DNA of 64,000 bases from contig NMRB01000541.1 of the NCBI GenBank assembly GCA_002633025.1, positions 92,162-156,161 of the forward strand, written 5' to 3'. Positions 52,862 through 63,165 of this stretch are shown here, one piece after another (position 1 is the first letter of the stretch; the number at the start of each line of letters is the position of its first letter). A program made the position numbers and the translations under genes. The notes under the pieces are model-generated. The model saw only the letters and a program-made list of their open reading frames with translations, was not told where the DNA came from and searched no databases. The DNA comes from Notospermus geniculatus (Eukaryota > Nemertea > Pilidiophora > Heteronemertea > Lineidae).

Positions 52862-52978
52862 AGCAACTGGGATCATCTCCACGTCAACGGGAGCTGGGAT
52901 CGTCTCCACGTCAACGGGAGCTGGGATCATCTCCACGTCAATGGGAGCTGGGATCATCTCCACGTCAACGAGAGATGA
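52862..52978 (+). repeat. 27-bp minisatellite, four copies
   Basis: GGGATCATCTCCACGTCAAC GGGAGCT repeats with a period of 27. Because 27 is a multiple of three, all frames stay open on both strands, which creates several false ORFs here. Confidence 0.95.
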
Positions 52979-54204
52979 GAAACACTACAGTTGCAGAGGA
53001 GAAATTAAGAGAGTCAATTTGTCCTAACTTTTTGATGCCAGGTGCCTTGTGGTCAACCTCAAGGGTGCTGTCTATTTGGTTTGAGGAGGTCCGATATGCT
53101 TCTCTATGTGTAAAGATACCATTATCTTTCTACAGGGTGCGTCAGAAAATAATGTATCAAAAAAGTAGAAAAGTAGAACATGAATTATTTCAAATGGCCA
53201 AAGTGAAACCTCTTTTAAATAGTGACCACTTTCTCTTTTCTAGGTGATGAACAGTAGAGGATAATTCTGGGATTATAACTGGATTAACCGAAATCATTTG
53301 GAGAGGATTACCAAGATCTACAACAGCGGTATGTTTCTTATCATTTCCTTTATTGGTTTTTCCAGCGAACAGTTCTCAGTCAACCTAACGTGAAACTGTT
53401 TATGCAGTTACTAGAATTGGGACGAGGTGGCAGCACTTCCAATATCCAAGTGCATGTCAGTTTCATTGTTGGTTCTCTGGCAACTTGTGTTAAAGGGTTT
53501 CTAATGACTTGGGTTTTCTGGGAACTTGTGTCATGGGGTCTTGAACATGTTCTCTATAAACTTGTTCTCTTGATTATTGCTGAATTTTTGTTGCGATGTT
53601 GTTGAAACCTTTCTTCATCAAAGGTTCTTCTCTCAGATATTTAGATGAATAAAAGACGCAGTTTTGCGGCAGGCTTGGCTAAATGTTACAGAAATCTAGG
53701 CACTCTTTCAGCATAAGATCAGCTTCCATGTTGAACCCCAGTGGCTTCCAGCATCAAGTCAGATTACATGTCAGACCAATTTTCCCTGCGGCTTGCCGCT
53801 TTCAGCAAAGCGATATGACGCCACCAATATCCGTTCAACGTACTCCAAGAGTTGTTCCGACAGCATCATGCTGTAATACTTTCTGTCGTTGTTTGCTGGA
53901 TATGTGTTGTCCATTTCTTTTTGCTACTTGACTTGTTGGTGTAATGGACTTGGCTGTACAGTGGTTTTTGTAGTGGGGGTGGATTTTAGAGCAATTTCTT
54001 CAGCTCTGATGTCGTTTGTCTCTCTGTGAGGTTGCTGTTGAAGAAAATAGTGGTTAGTGACAGAGTGACGAGCTTATCTCATGTTGATGTGGTACGTTGT
54101 AGATTTAGGAGGCGTTAAGCCGTACTTTTGGCTTGATGGAAAAATGCCTGCCTTGCACATAGCAGATCCTGGTTTGATTACCGGTGCGGTCTGAGACATG
54201 GGTG
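52979..54204. other. Non-coding stretch; tRNA-like fragment near its end
   Basis: GGCTTGATGGAAAAATGCCT and GATCCTGGTTTGATTACC at about 54130-54185 look like a degraded tRNA-derived SINE head. No exon was recognised elsewhere; hydrophobic frame 53390-53605 (+) lacks support. Confidence 0.4.
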
Positions 54205-54312
54205 ATATGAATAAAAGCTAGCAAATGCTTTTACTTCAGATTTGTACAGCATAGCGTAATGCATTTCTACTGCAAAATTCAAGTAAAAGCATTTACTACT
54301 CTTTATTCATAT
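54205..54312. repeat. Long hairpin, 32-bp arms
   Basis: Arms are 54205-54236 and 54281-54312, stem starting ATATGAATAAA and ending AAATGCTTTTACTT, with about four mismatches and a 44-base loop. A related ATATTCATAAAACTAGCAA phrase occurs near 23222 and, less well, near 29410. Confidence 0.8.
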
Positions 54313-54694
54313 GACCCATTGGCTTTAGCTTCAGTCCTTACCCAAGGACCCAAAAGTGTCTCATCAAAACTGGCAAAAACTTTCCACCTACAAACAAGCA
54401 ATCGCCTTCACTCTCGTTTCTTGCCAGGCAAAACTAATCAATCTGTCTTCATCCATTCAACTCTGAAAGGCAAAACTAATCCTGTAGTTACGATAATCAA
54501 TCAGTTGGTAATTACAAACTCAGCAGTTGCGAAAAACTGAAGGTCACAATAAATTAACCCTTTGCTCGCTGGCGGCATTGAAGATTTTCTTACATCTATT
54601 TGGGTGTAGCAGGATTTAGAAAGTAAAACGTGAAGACTGGTCATTGGACAGTGCTTGAGTCAGTGTAACATTTGTAGTTGTTTTCCTTCTGCCA

Positions 54695-54848
54695 GTGTTC
54701 TCCTCTCATAGACTGATGGAATCGGCTGCCAGTTGAGGAAAGGGGAAAGACGCACATACATAGCAATCTGTTTTTCAACCATTTTCCCGAATAAAATAAT
54801 GGGTGTGGGGGTGTTCTCCTCTCATAGACTGATGGAATCGGCTGCCAG
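54695..54848 (+). repeat. Perfect 38-bp direct repeat, 116 bp apart
   Basis: GTGTTCTCCTCTCATAGACT GATGGAATCGGCTGCCAG is identical at 54695-54732 and 54811-54848. It marks a recent short tandem duplication. Confidence 0.9.
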
Positions 54849-55423
54849 GAGGCAATGAGCAATAGAGACTCTGATTTATGCTGAATCCCACTCCCTCTCA
54901 CCCATTTACCAAGAGTCGCATAAGACGACGTGTGTCAGCAGCAGTTCTAATTCATGACACGATGCAGTCAAAAAACTTGATACAAATTGTTTGGTGAAGT
55001 TGATACAAATTGTTTCCTGACAGATACCTGTGATCTATTGACAAGCCACTGTTATAAAGATAGTTATCAGCAGCGCCTCTAATGCTTCCAGTGTGAAAAC
55101 TTTAAAAAAACACTTTGCCATTAGTTGCAAATGTGTTGATGCAGAATTCGTTCAACAAAAACAAAGAAACACATCAGATATTTTAAGAATTCTTTAATCT
55201 AATTACATTTCGAGCATTATCGGTATGCGCTGCTGGTTTTTACCAAGTTATGCATCGGAAAGGAAAGAATAACTTTTTAATGTTTTTAAAGTAGAATCAA
55301 GCACTTAGTGCCAAATGTGGCGTGAATGGATATCGGAAATATCCAACAGTTTATTATGTGTTATGCAGGAGGAAACCGGAGTCTTCGAGGAAATCTGTGC
55401 TTTCTAAGAGATATGTCCTTTCT
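54849..55423. other. Non-coding stretch, no gene seen
   Basis: GATACAAATTGTTT is repeated near 54979 and 55001; nothing else was recognised. Confidence 0.35.
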
Positions 55424-55669
55424 ATAGACGATTCTCGAATTAGCAGGTCTGCACACTTCCGCCGAAATCGCAACCACAACCTCAGTCTGAAACCGGGTGA
55501 CGTGACACAGTCCATGATTCAGCAATGGTCGAGTCTGATGCAACGTCTTCGAAGTCACAGTCGTGAGGTTGTCTGTGTCGCGTCATTCGGGTTCATATCA
55601 AGGTTGTGGTTGAGATTTCGGTGAAGTGCGCAGATCTTTGTCGTTTACATCAATTTGAGAATGGTCTAT
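55424..55669. mobile_element. ATAGACGATTCTCGAATT foldback, copy 2
   Basis: The ends ATAGACGATTCTCGAATT and AATTTGAGAATGGTCTAT are inverted repeats. CTTCCGCCGAAATCGCAACC, ACAACCTCAGTCTGAAACC are mirrored at the right. TA flanks both ends. About 80% of the sequence matches copy 1 at 51423-51674. Confidence 0.85.
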
Positions 55670-56483
55670 GGTTGAATTTCTTCACTGAGACAGTGGGTTA
55701 CATTCCCAGTTGAGTCCTCTCTTTTAAACTAAGTGAGAGAGAGGAGCTGAATCTCCTGTTCTACTGGTTCTCTGGTTTCCTCCTACGATATACTGCATTG
55801 CCCAATATTGATCAGAGAAATACCAAATGCTGCATGGAATTTAAACCTGTGATTATTTTGCTCCAATTTAAGAATCTCTCGTGCTGTTCTCTAATACCCT
55901 GTCACTTTCACCTCTGGATTTCCATTAAATCTTTGAGGAATTTAAAACCACCACTCTCAACCCGTCAAATTTTTTCCCTTCCAAATCATTAGAGTTTATA
56001 TCCCAGCGAGTTGTTGCGTGATTTTCCTGCAAAGTAAAAAATCTCCCACGTTGAAATCCACATGATACTTGAACCAATTAGGTTGTGTTCGGTGCACGCT
56101 GTCAGTAACTCCACTAATCTAAAATTGAAGCTCTTAATTTGTCCAAAACATGCTTTAGCATGATCAATACGACAGTGGTTACACTTGCCACACGTTCTAC
56201 GTCAAGATCTGTGCGTGTTTTAAAATAAATGCTTTTAATTTGTCATTTGACATGTGTTTTATGCTGATTTAAGTGAGTTGGATTCTGCTCCGTTGGAGGT
56301 GTAATTAGCAGGGATGAGTTCGTTTAGTTTTCTTACACGCTAGAAATCTCATGGCTTGATTTACACCATTAGACTCTTGTCAATTTCAGATCTGTAGTTC
56401 GCGTGTAGTTTCTGTTAGTGTGGTGCATATATTACTCACCAGAATTAACCCTACTCATCAAATTGTAACAGTTCAAAAAGCCA
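55670..56483. other. Non-coding stretch, no gene seen
   Basis: No exon or repeat was recognised. Confidence 0.35.
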
Positions 56484-56560
56484 AGGGTCCCACCCAGGTT
56501 TTGAACCCGGGACCTCTCGCTCTTAAGTCAAACGCTCTGCCAACTGAGCTAAAGAGAATT
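56484..56560 (-). mobile_element. tRNA-Lys-like sequence, probable SINE head or tRNA pseudogene
   Basis: On the minus strand, TTAGCTCAGTTGGCAGAGC is a good A-box/D-arm, and GGTCCCGGGTTCAAAACCTG is a good B-box/T-arm. The anticodon stem (TTTGA against GCGAG) does not pair and the acceptor ends do not match, so a working tRNA is unlikely. Confidence 0.6.
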
Positions 56561-56639
56561 TCTCAGTAGACCAGGCATGTTGGAGCGCTGACATACAAAA
56601 TCATTTCTGGCAAAATGAGAAAATGAGGCTGAAGGTGTG

Positions 56640-56812
56640 AATGTCACCCACTCTGAATCGTAACCCCTGGCCCCTATACCACAACGCTTGATACCTGGCC
56701 TCCTACCTCTGACCCCTGAAGCCTACTCCTAATCCTAATCCTAACCCTAACCCTGACCCTTACAGGCAGCCATTACCCAAGATACTGGGTACCCTGGCCT
56801 CCATAGGATTAT
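56640..56812 (+). repeat. ~170-bp dispersed repeat with CCCTAA motifs (copy 2)
   Basis: It is the partner of 45643-45812. Here the middle reads CCTAATCCTAATCCTAACCC TAACCCTGA, closer to a telomere-like run than in copy 1. Confidence 0.85.
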
Positions 56813-57445
56813 ATGACATATACATCTTACTTTTACAGTACTCAGCCCTTGTCAGAAGTCGAACAAAAGCACCATGGTCTTCCTTTATAAAGTTGGCAGT
56901 TCTTCAATACTTAGTATCCTCTTATATTTGCCCCAAGATGACTTTGATTCACCCATTGAATGGATTCAAGTGACTGTACCTGATGATACACCAGAACTAA
57001 GTTGATTTCACTATCCTTCCACCTCCTGACACTATCTCTGATAATGTAACAATGTTCCACTTGAGAAGTGAGGTATCTTCACGATAGGATATCTGGGATT
57101 CCAGACTCCAGAGGCTATCATCACACCTGTTAGCTGCTTTCATCTCTCTACGTTTCCCTCCATCATCTGCCTCGTTCAGGACACCCATTCCCATTCCTGC
57201 ATGGATTTGCTGCCGTCATTGTCTGGCTTCTTGTCTGCTTGCTCTAACTACTAGATTCAGGACCTTGTACCCAAAGCTTCCATTGGATCCCTGTTCCATA
57301 ACATGACCGGTTGCATCTTGCATCTTTACAAACTTCTCAGAATAAACTCCTATAAAGTGGGCTTCATTGGCACACGGATTTCATCCGATTCAGGACCCAT
57401 GTTCCCGAAGCCGTCGTAAGGTTAACAATGTCGTTACGCTATGCA
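56813..57445. other. Non-coding stretch, no gene seen
   Basis: No exon or repeat was recognised. Confidence 0.35.
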
Positions 57446-58376
57446 TTTTTAGCTCACTGGGGTGAGCTATTACGATGGCGCAGCGTCCGTCGTCGTCCGT
57501 CGTCGTCGTCCGTCGTCGTCGTCCGTCGTTGTCCGTTAGCAGGGCACGTTTCGTAACCGCTGCAGCTATTGATCTGAAACTTGGTACATATATACCCCTA
57601 GGTCAGATGACCCACGACACCAAGTTTCGGTCCGATTCGACTCTCAGTTTGGCCACCAGGTGGCGGAAACCAAAAACACAAAAAGTGCAATAACTCCTGA
57701 ACTAATGACTAGATCATCTCCAAATTTTTATCATAGGTGTAGCTAATAAGGATACATAACATATATAACGGGTTTTTGATTTGACCTACTTTTCAAGGTC
57801 ACAGAGGTCAAAGTTCGACAAAAGTGACGAACCTGCCACAGTTTGTCATTATTTCACCGAGCAACTTCATATCTTGCATAAACATGCATTGGAGGGGTAC
57901 CTTAAAAAATACCAAGTTTCGGCCCGATTGGACATCCAATATGGCCGCCAGGTGGCGTAACCTGAAAATCAAGTAAGTGCTATTACTCAGGAACGGCTTG
58001 ACGCAGAGTGCTCAAATTTGATATTTACCTCCATCTAGATGACCTTTACATGCATGTCAAATTTCGGCCTGATTTGACTTCAAACATGGCCACCAGGTGG
58101 CGTAACCCAAAAATCATCAAAGTGCTGTAACTCAGGAACGCCTTAACCCAAAGCGCTCCAATGTGCTATGTGGCCCCCTGCAGATGACCTTTATGTGCAT
58201 GTGAAGTTTCGGCCCAATCGGACATTCAATATGGCCGCCAGGTGGCATAACCCAAAAATCAACAAAGTCTTTTCTGGGAATGACTTGACCCAGATTGCTT
58301 ATAACTGATATGTACCTCCCTCTGTCATTAGACTATTATGTCCAACCCAGTGAGCACATGGTCCATGGACCATTCA
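57446..58376 (+). repeat. GTGAGC element copy F, complete
   Basis: It runs from TTTTTAGCTCACTGGGGTGA to CATGGTCCATGGACCATTCA. It closely resembles copy D and has one ~145-bp internal unit fewer. The short frame at 57475-57693 has the same end (KPKTQKVQ) as in D and E. ATGTCGTTA just outside the left end is inverted just outside the right end. Confidence 0.9.
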
Positions 58377-59087
58377 TTCCAGTTTTAACGACATGATGGA
58401 ACATGGGCTTCGGGAACATGGGCCCTGGTCGGTAAAAAATCGATCAAATTTACTTTTGCGTTGTCGTATCTGGAAAACTAGGGGCAGATGGATTGAAAAC
58501 GGACCGGATCCGTGCGCCAATGAACCCCGCTTGAGTACCAGAACAGGCCAGTTTACTTGTCAGGTTACAAGCAAAGTGAGTTAAGAAAACTGGCATGGCA
58601 GGTACCGGTTCTTATTCCGAGAGGTGTAATGTACAGATAGGGCCAGTCGACTTATAGAATCCAAGTCGCACGGAGGGTTTACGAATATGATCCCTAGTCT
58701 CTCAGTTCATCCACAGGCACCTCTCAAATGAAGTGTCTCAGCTGGAGTTGCTAAGTCCAGCAGATCTTTTGTAAAGTCATCAGGGAAGGCTCTGTAACCA
58801 TTGAGTTTGTAGGTACCTCTAGAACTAGCTGTGTATCGCTAGGCCACAAAAAGAGTGGTAAGCTTAAGGCATCCTCTGTAAAGACGCTATCTCTCTTACT
58901 GGAATTTCACACCAGTTATCTCTCGACGAGTGACTTTTTGCCTTCTCCATTCTCACGAGCCATCAGCAACTTGTTGATATGTGAAGTGTAGCCAGGTCGG
59001 TTAAGAATGGCAGGGGGAGCCAGGTGCATTGCTCTAATGAATCAATCTCTAGGCATGTGGTCATGGTGCATCCTAGTACACTCTTAA
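58377..59087. other. No confident gene; one exon-like frame
   Basis: The frame at 58393-58575 (+) ends at a donor-like ACAAGCAAA|GTGAGT but is Arg/Asn-rich without a domain, so it is not called. Confidence 0.3.
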
Positions 59088-59370
59088 GGCATATTCAAAT
59101 CCTTGTTCTTGACCACACTCGTGCTGACCTAGTTCATGTAGATGTTGACTCAACTCGAGAATGGCAGTCTAGAACGCCGAGAACGCAACTCGAGTCGCGC
59201 CAAGAGCGTGTTCTTCTCAGCCCTCCGCTGAGTGGGGAGTGACAAGAACACATTCTTGACCCGACACGGGTTGCGTTCTCGGCGTTCGAGACTGCTGTTC
59301 TCGAGTCAAGTCAGCAGCTACATGAGCTGGGTCAGCACGAGTGTGGTCAAGAACGAGGATTCGAATACAA
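59088..59370. mobile_element. Long foldback element, GGCATATTC family, copy 2
   Basis: The arms mirror each other for about 120 bp: GGCATATTCAAATCC with GGATTCGAATACA, and ACTCGAGAATGGCAGTCTAG with its partner GAGACTGCTGTTCTCGAGT. It is the partner of 36236-36506. A target duplication is not clear here. Confidence 0.85.
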
Positions 59371-59819
59371 ACTGAGTTCGGCAGGATGGGCTTACCCATG
59401 CCCAGCAGAGATGGTGCACATCACCGCCCAAACACTGGTGGGTTCTGTCTAGGTGATTGGGGCCTTTACCAACAACTTATCCCACCTCCTCATAATACGT
59501 TCATGCTTCCAGCATCGAGCCTTGTGACTGAAATGACTTGTTGCATGTTCCGTGATGGATTGGGTCATAGTGACCCGCTGGCATGTCGAGTATCTCTTCT
59601 CTAACTACCATCTTAATTAACGATCCAATAACGGCAGTTAGATCCCACTCTGTGTTTCCATGGATATTATTCATCAGATACTACACTTCAGAGAAATGCT
59701 GCCTGTTTTTCTTATGGCAGCTTACCAGGTTGAGGAAGCCACTTCTTTGACTGTGTTTTGTGACCTTGGTTGGATGCCTGGGTGATTGTATGTCTTGGAT
59801 AGTGCAGAATGGGTGTGTA
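59371..59819. other. Non-coding stretch, no gene seen
   Basis: No exon or repeat was recognised. Confidence 0.35.
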
Positions 59820-60012
59820 TAGAGGCATTGCATATGACGTCACAGGCCGTCATGCTGGAGGACACATGCTGCTGAGGCGCAGCGAAATGAGCCGTGCATG
59901 CCCCAATGACATTACGTCAAACAATGGCATAGCGCACTTCACGCAAGTCACGTCACGGTCGGCTCACGCCTCTGCGCCCTGTGTCCCCCAGAATGGCCAC
60001 CAGGATGACGTC
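59820..60012. mobile_element. TGACGTCA foldback, copy 2, right end truncated
   Basis: It matches 35460-35666 closely from TAGAGGCATTGCATATGACG through AGGATGACGTC. The last part of the right arm is gone. CGGCTCACGCCTCTGCGCC is kept. Confidence 0.85.
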
Positions 60013-60977
60013 CTTTCTTGTGCTTAGGAGGTTGTGACAGCTGGTGGTTTCAATCCAGGACCATAGCATGAGGGACTCCGGCAAATGCCACCACCCTCAA
60101 TGTCACCATGCACATTTTGACTGAAAAAGGTTACAAAATGGCAAAAATGTGTTTTGCCGCCCGAGGGCCAAAGAAGAACTAGCTACATCCCTGGATGCTG
60201 ATGAAACTTGGGCTTCCAAGAGGGTTGCCGTCTTTGTCATAGGTGTGCACCACTGGGGATTGATCCCATGATTTCAGAGGTGTCTTGCCTGGTGTTTCCA
60301 CTGCACTACTCTTTTCTGTCAGATGGAGAATGGAATTAACTGTACCCGAGAGCATCCTCCTCAGCAGGGGTTTTTAACCCCTTTCTCTTCATCTGCTCAA
60401 ACTTTGTGTGCAAGACCAAACCATGCTGTGGGAGGATGACCCAGAATGTTACCACTCTGCTACTTTCACAGATTCTTTAAGGTTTCCCTTTGTTTAAGAC
60501 CACAGAGGGTGACCTGAAAGGAAATCGTTAATGAAGCTATTAATTACAATTTATTCCTCTATCCTGCCAGGTGCTGGGCATTAATTAATCATGCAACAAG
60601 TCAGCGCAAGAAGGCAGTGATTTCAGCACAACTATAACAAGGATTCCTATACATGAACTTCACACATTGTGTTCTTGTTCTTGGCATAACAGGTTGGAAC
60701 CAACTGTAGATATATTTCCATGTAGCAATGACTATAGATGTATCTACATTGTTCTACATTAGTTATACCCTTTAATGATCAACTCAGGGAGCTTCTCCTG
60801 TACATGCCATTGTGAAAGGGATCCTGTTTAGCCGCCAGCATTTCCCCGTCCTTGGAGTCGGGTATATTGTCACAACTTGTTTAACTTTTACAAGTCAGAC
60901 GATGTTTACAATAGAATTATCATCCCTTCTGGACACAGTGTTAATTTCACTGGTTTATTCCTTTTGAGTTGCGGTAG
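60013..60977. other. Probable intron or upstream region of the terminal exon at 60978; SINE-E fragment inside
   Basis: A SINE-E-like fragment lies at about 60236-60310 on the minus strand (GTAGTGCAGTGGAAACACCA, then CACCTCTGAAATCATGGGAT). No upstream exon could be identified. Confidence 0.4.
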
Positions 60978-61186
60978 AACTTCCCGCTGGAGATGTAACG
61001 TCTGTGAAACGTGCTGAAGAATTGGAAAAATATGAAGAACAGCACGCAGAGATTTTATTGGCTTTGTGCCACTTTGAAAACGAGTTTGGCTCCATAGAAA
61101 TGCTCAACAACGATCAGCCTCTCTCTCGCCTCGGGCATCTTGATGGTGGAATACGGAAGTGTTATAATGCTGAGAATACGATATAA
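60978..61186 (+). CDS. Probable 3'-terminal exon, ~69 residues
   Basis: A pyrimidine-rich stretch ending GAGTTGCGGTAG| precedes 60978. The exon starts after the first base of a codon and stays open to TAA at 61184-61186. There is no need for an internal start; the GTG at 61004 is just a Val codon. The peptide is hydrophilic and helical-looking (VKRAEELEKYEEQHAEILLA, with heptad-like Leu/Ile), followed by a polar tail ending CYNAENTI. AATAAA sits 95 bases after the stop. Together these look like the last exon of a cytoplasmic or coiled-coil protein. The family is not recognised and the upstream exons are not found in the window. Confidence 0.45.
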
Positions 61187-61280
61187 GAATGGAAAACATT
61201 GCGTGTGTTCAAAATGCGTTTGTTAACAACGCATTAGCGGCTTCACGATTGTGCTTTTTTTGTGTAAGAGAATGGCTTTC

Positions 61281-61286
61281 AATAAA
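61281..61286 (+). terminator. Polyadenylation signal AATAAA
   Basis: TTTCAATAAACG lies 95 bases downstream of the stop at 61186, the usual distance for a short 3' UTR. A TGTTCTGTTGTTGTG stretch about 40 bases later could be the downstream GU-rich element. Confidence 0.45.
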
Positions 61287-61607
61287 CGAATTGTGGCAGA
61301 CTGGAGGCAAAGCTTTCTCCTGTGTTCTGTTGTTGTGAGCCGATCCTTGGACCAGTTCCTTCCTTACCTATTTTAACTCTGTCGAAGTTACCTAATGTCA
61401 AATCGTAAACAACTTTTGACTTCACTAATGATGTACCATGGCCATGATGAGTATAGGGATAGGGACAAATGCCCCTCAGACATCACCGAAAATGTGTTAT
61501 TCACGCTGTCTTGGCAAAAAAAGACAAAAAGTGCACATTGCCCCCATAACCCCCCTGCAAAAAAATCCAAATGCCTTCCCCAATACAAAATCAGGTATGG
61601 CCCTGAA
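61287..61607. other. Non-coding stretch, no gene seen
   Basis: No exon was recognised. Frames starting near 61395 run into the MITE at 61608. Confidence 0.35.
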
Positions 61608-61785
61608 ATCAACAGGCGGGGCGTATCCACTGTTTCGGAAAAGAGGGGGCGCACTGTGCTAGAAACATTGAAATCTGTGGTGAATTTCAATGATTTGCTC
61701 CAAATTTCAGAATTTCACGATCAGTTTTACAGATTTGTTGGCCGAACGGGGAAGCCGGGTGTGGCCCCCTGGATCTGCAACTGAC
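61608..61785 (+). mobile_element. AGGGGCGGANCCA MITE relative
   Basis: GGCGGGGCGTATCCACTGTT, AAAGAGGGGGCGCACTGTGC, TTCAATGATTTGCTCCAAAT and CCCCTGGATCTGCAACTG share order with 38030-38290, and its ends with 31415-31587. The right end is degraded. Confidence 0.75.
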
Positions 61786-62491
61786 AGGGTTCTACCACAA
61801 AGGAGGTAAAGTACCTTTGCACAACTTCCACGCGTTTGTAACACCAGTAACCAACTGTTGCTGTAGTGGGGTTGACCGTACTGCATTGAAGCGATGTATC
61901 ATGGGTTTAACGAAGTCATCCTGACAATACCCCATAGATCACGTCTAATTCGCACCGGATTTGATAACTACCATTAAAATGAGTAACAGGCGTCACCTAG
62001 GATACAAAGCCAACACGGAAGACTGATTGTCGTCGCTGATCGCCTCACCAGCAGCTGGTGAGCCGTGATAGAAAAATGGTGGATTCTTCATTGGCGTGTT
62101 TCGCGGCCATAATCATCCTAAGACATTTTTCATTGTCGTATATTATCATCTTTTACTTTTCCCGCGACACTTGTACTTTTATTCTCTGAAAGTTTATTAC
62201 AAGGCGGCGGCAGTCTCGTTGCTTCTTTTATTGCATTTGCAAGTCAATGGTTTGGAATAAAATCGATGACACTGGAACATCCAATTGTTTTCTTCAAAAG
62301 GTTTAACTGAGAGCTCAGTTTTTGCCCCAAGATCAGTGCATACTCAATTGAACTTGAAATGCAAACTATAGTAAGGTTTGGAGAGATATTTCAACTCTAT
62401 CTGGTAATGTCGCTGAGACAAGAGAAATTAATGGCAAGACATCCAATTTTATTCACCAGGGTCCAATTTATAGAACTACTTAAGTATAAGT
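61786..62491. other. Non-coding stretch, no gene seen
   Basis: No exon or repeat was recognised. Confidence 0.35.
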
Positions 62492-62716
62492 GCGGCACTT
62501 ATCCCTGGTAAAAATGGAAGAGGCCATCTCAAGCTACTCGTGTTCCTCACTTGGATGGTCTTTTACTTGCCATTGCAAAGGCACAAGGACCATGGCTTAC
62601 TGTCAGATGCGACACTCCCGTGAAGAGCCCCATATGGCCCGACCAGGCTGGATTTGAATCTTGGACCTGCTGCTTATTTAGCAGATGCGATAACCATTCA
62701 GCTATCAGGGCTCCTC
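62492..62716 (-). mobile_element. SINE-A copy
   Basis: On the minus strand, GAGGAGCCCTGATAGCTGAA, TGGTTATCGCATCTGCT and GGTCCAAGATTCAAATCC form a mutated head. Body blocks GCAAGTAAAAGACCATCCAA and GAGGAACACGAGTAGC follow. Part of the distal tail is missing. Confidence 0.85.
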
Positions 62717-63034
62717 GGTACTTTTAAATGCAGTGCATGTTGGCAGTTTGCAATTTTCATAGCAAAGTGGTTCTTTCACGTGGCATTCTTCCACCAACCA
62801 GACTGCCTGCCAATGCCAAATACAGAAGTCATGGGATCAGGAAACAAACTGACAAACCGTAAAACTAACAACCATAAATATGCATTCGTCCTGCGGCAAT
62901 CAGTATGCCAGCCGTGGTTTTGTTGGCAGTAAACGTCATTAAGCAGGTTATGTCACTACGTGAGAGCCTCATTATGGCGGTATCAACCCTTCGATCAAGC
63001 TCAGCCTAATTGATTTTATTCTGTGCCGACGGCG
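62717..63034. other. Non-coding stretch, no gene seen
   Basis: The plus-strand frame 62654-62932 overlaps the SINE-A head and has no domain. Confidence 0.35.
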
Positions 63035-63165
63035 CGGCAACAATACCAATGAGGCGGTTGTATACCTGTGGAGAATTCCTGGCGGTGATCGTCCGACAGA
63101 GCGGCCACAATACCAATGAGCCTGTTGTATACCTGTGGAGGATTCCTGGCAGTGATCGTCGGATG
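63035..63165 (+). repeat. Two tandem 67-bp units
   Basis: TACCAATGAG...GTTGTATACCTGTGGAG(A/G)ATTCCTGGC recurs with a 67-bp period (63044 and 63111). Confidence 0.9.

Noticed and set aside
52724-53247. Frames with repeated IPAPVDVEM or LGSSPRQRE units
   Set aside because: A 27-bp minisatellite keeps all frames open on both strands, so protein-like repetition is uninformative.
56484-56560. Functional tRNA gene on the minus strand
   Set aside because: The A-box and B-box are good, but the anticodon stem and acceptor stem do not pair, so a pseudogene or SINE head is more likely.
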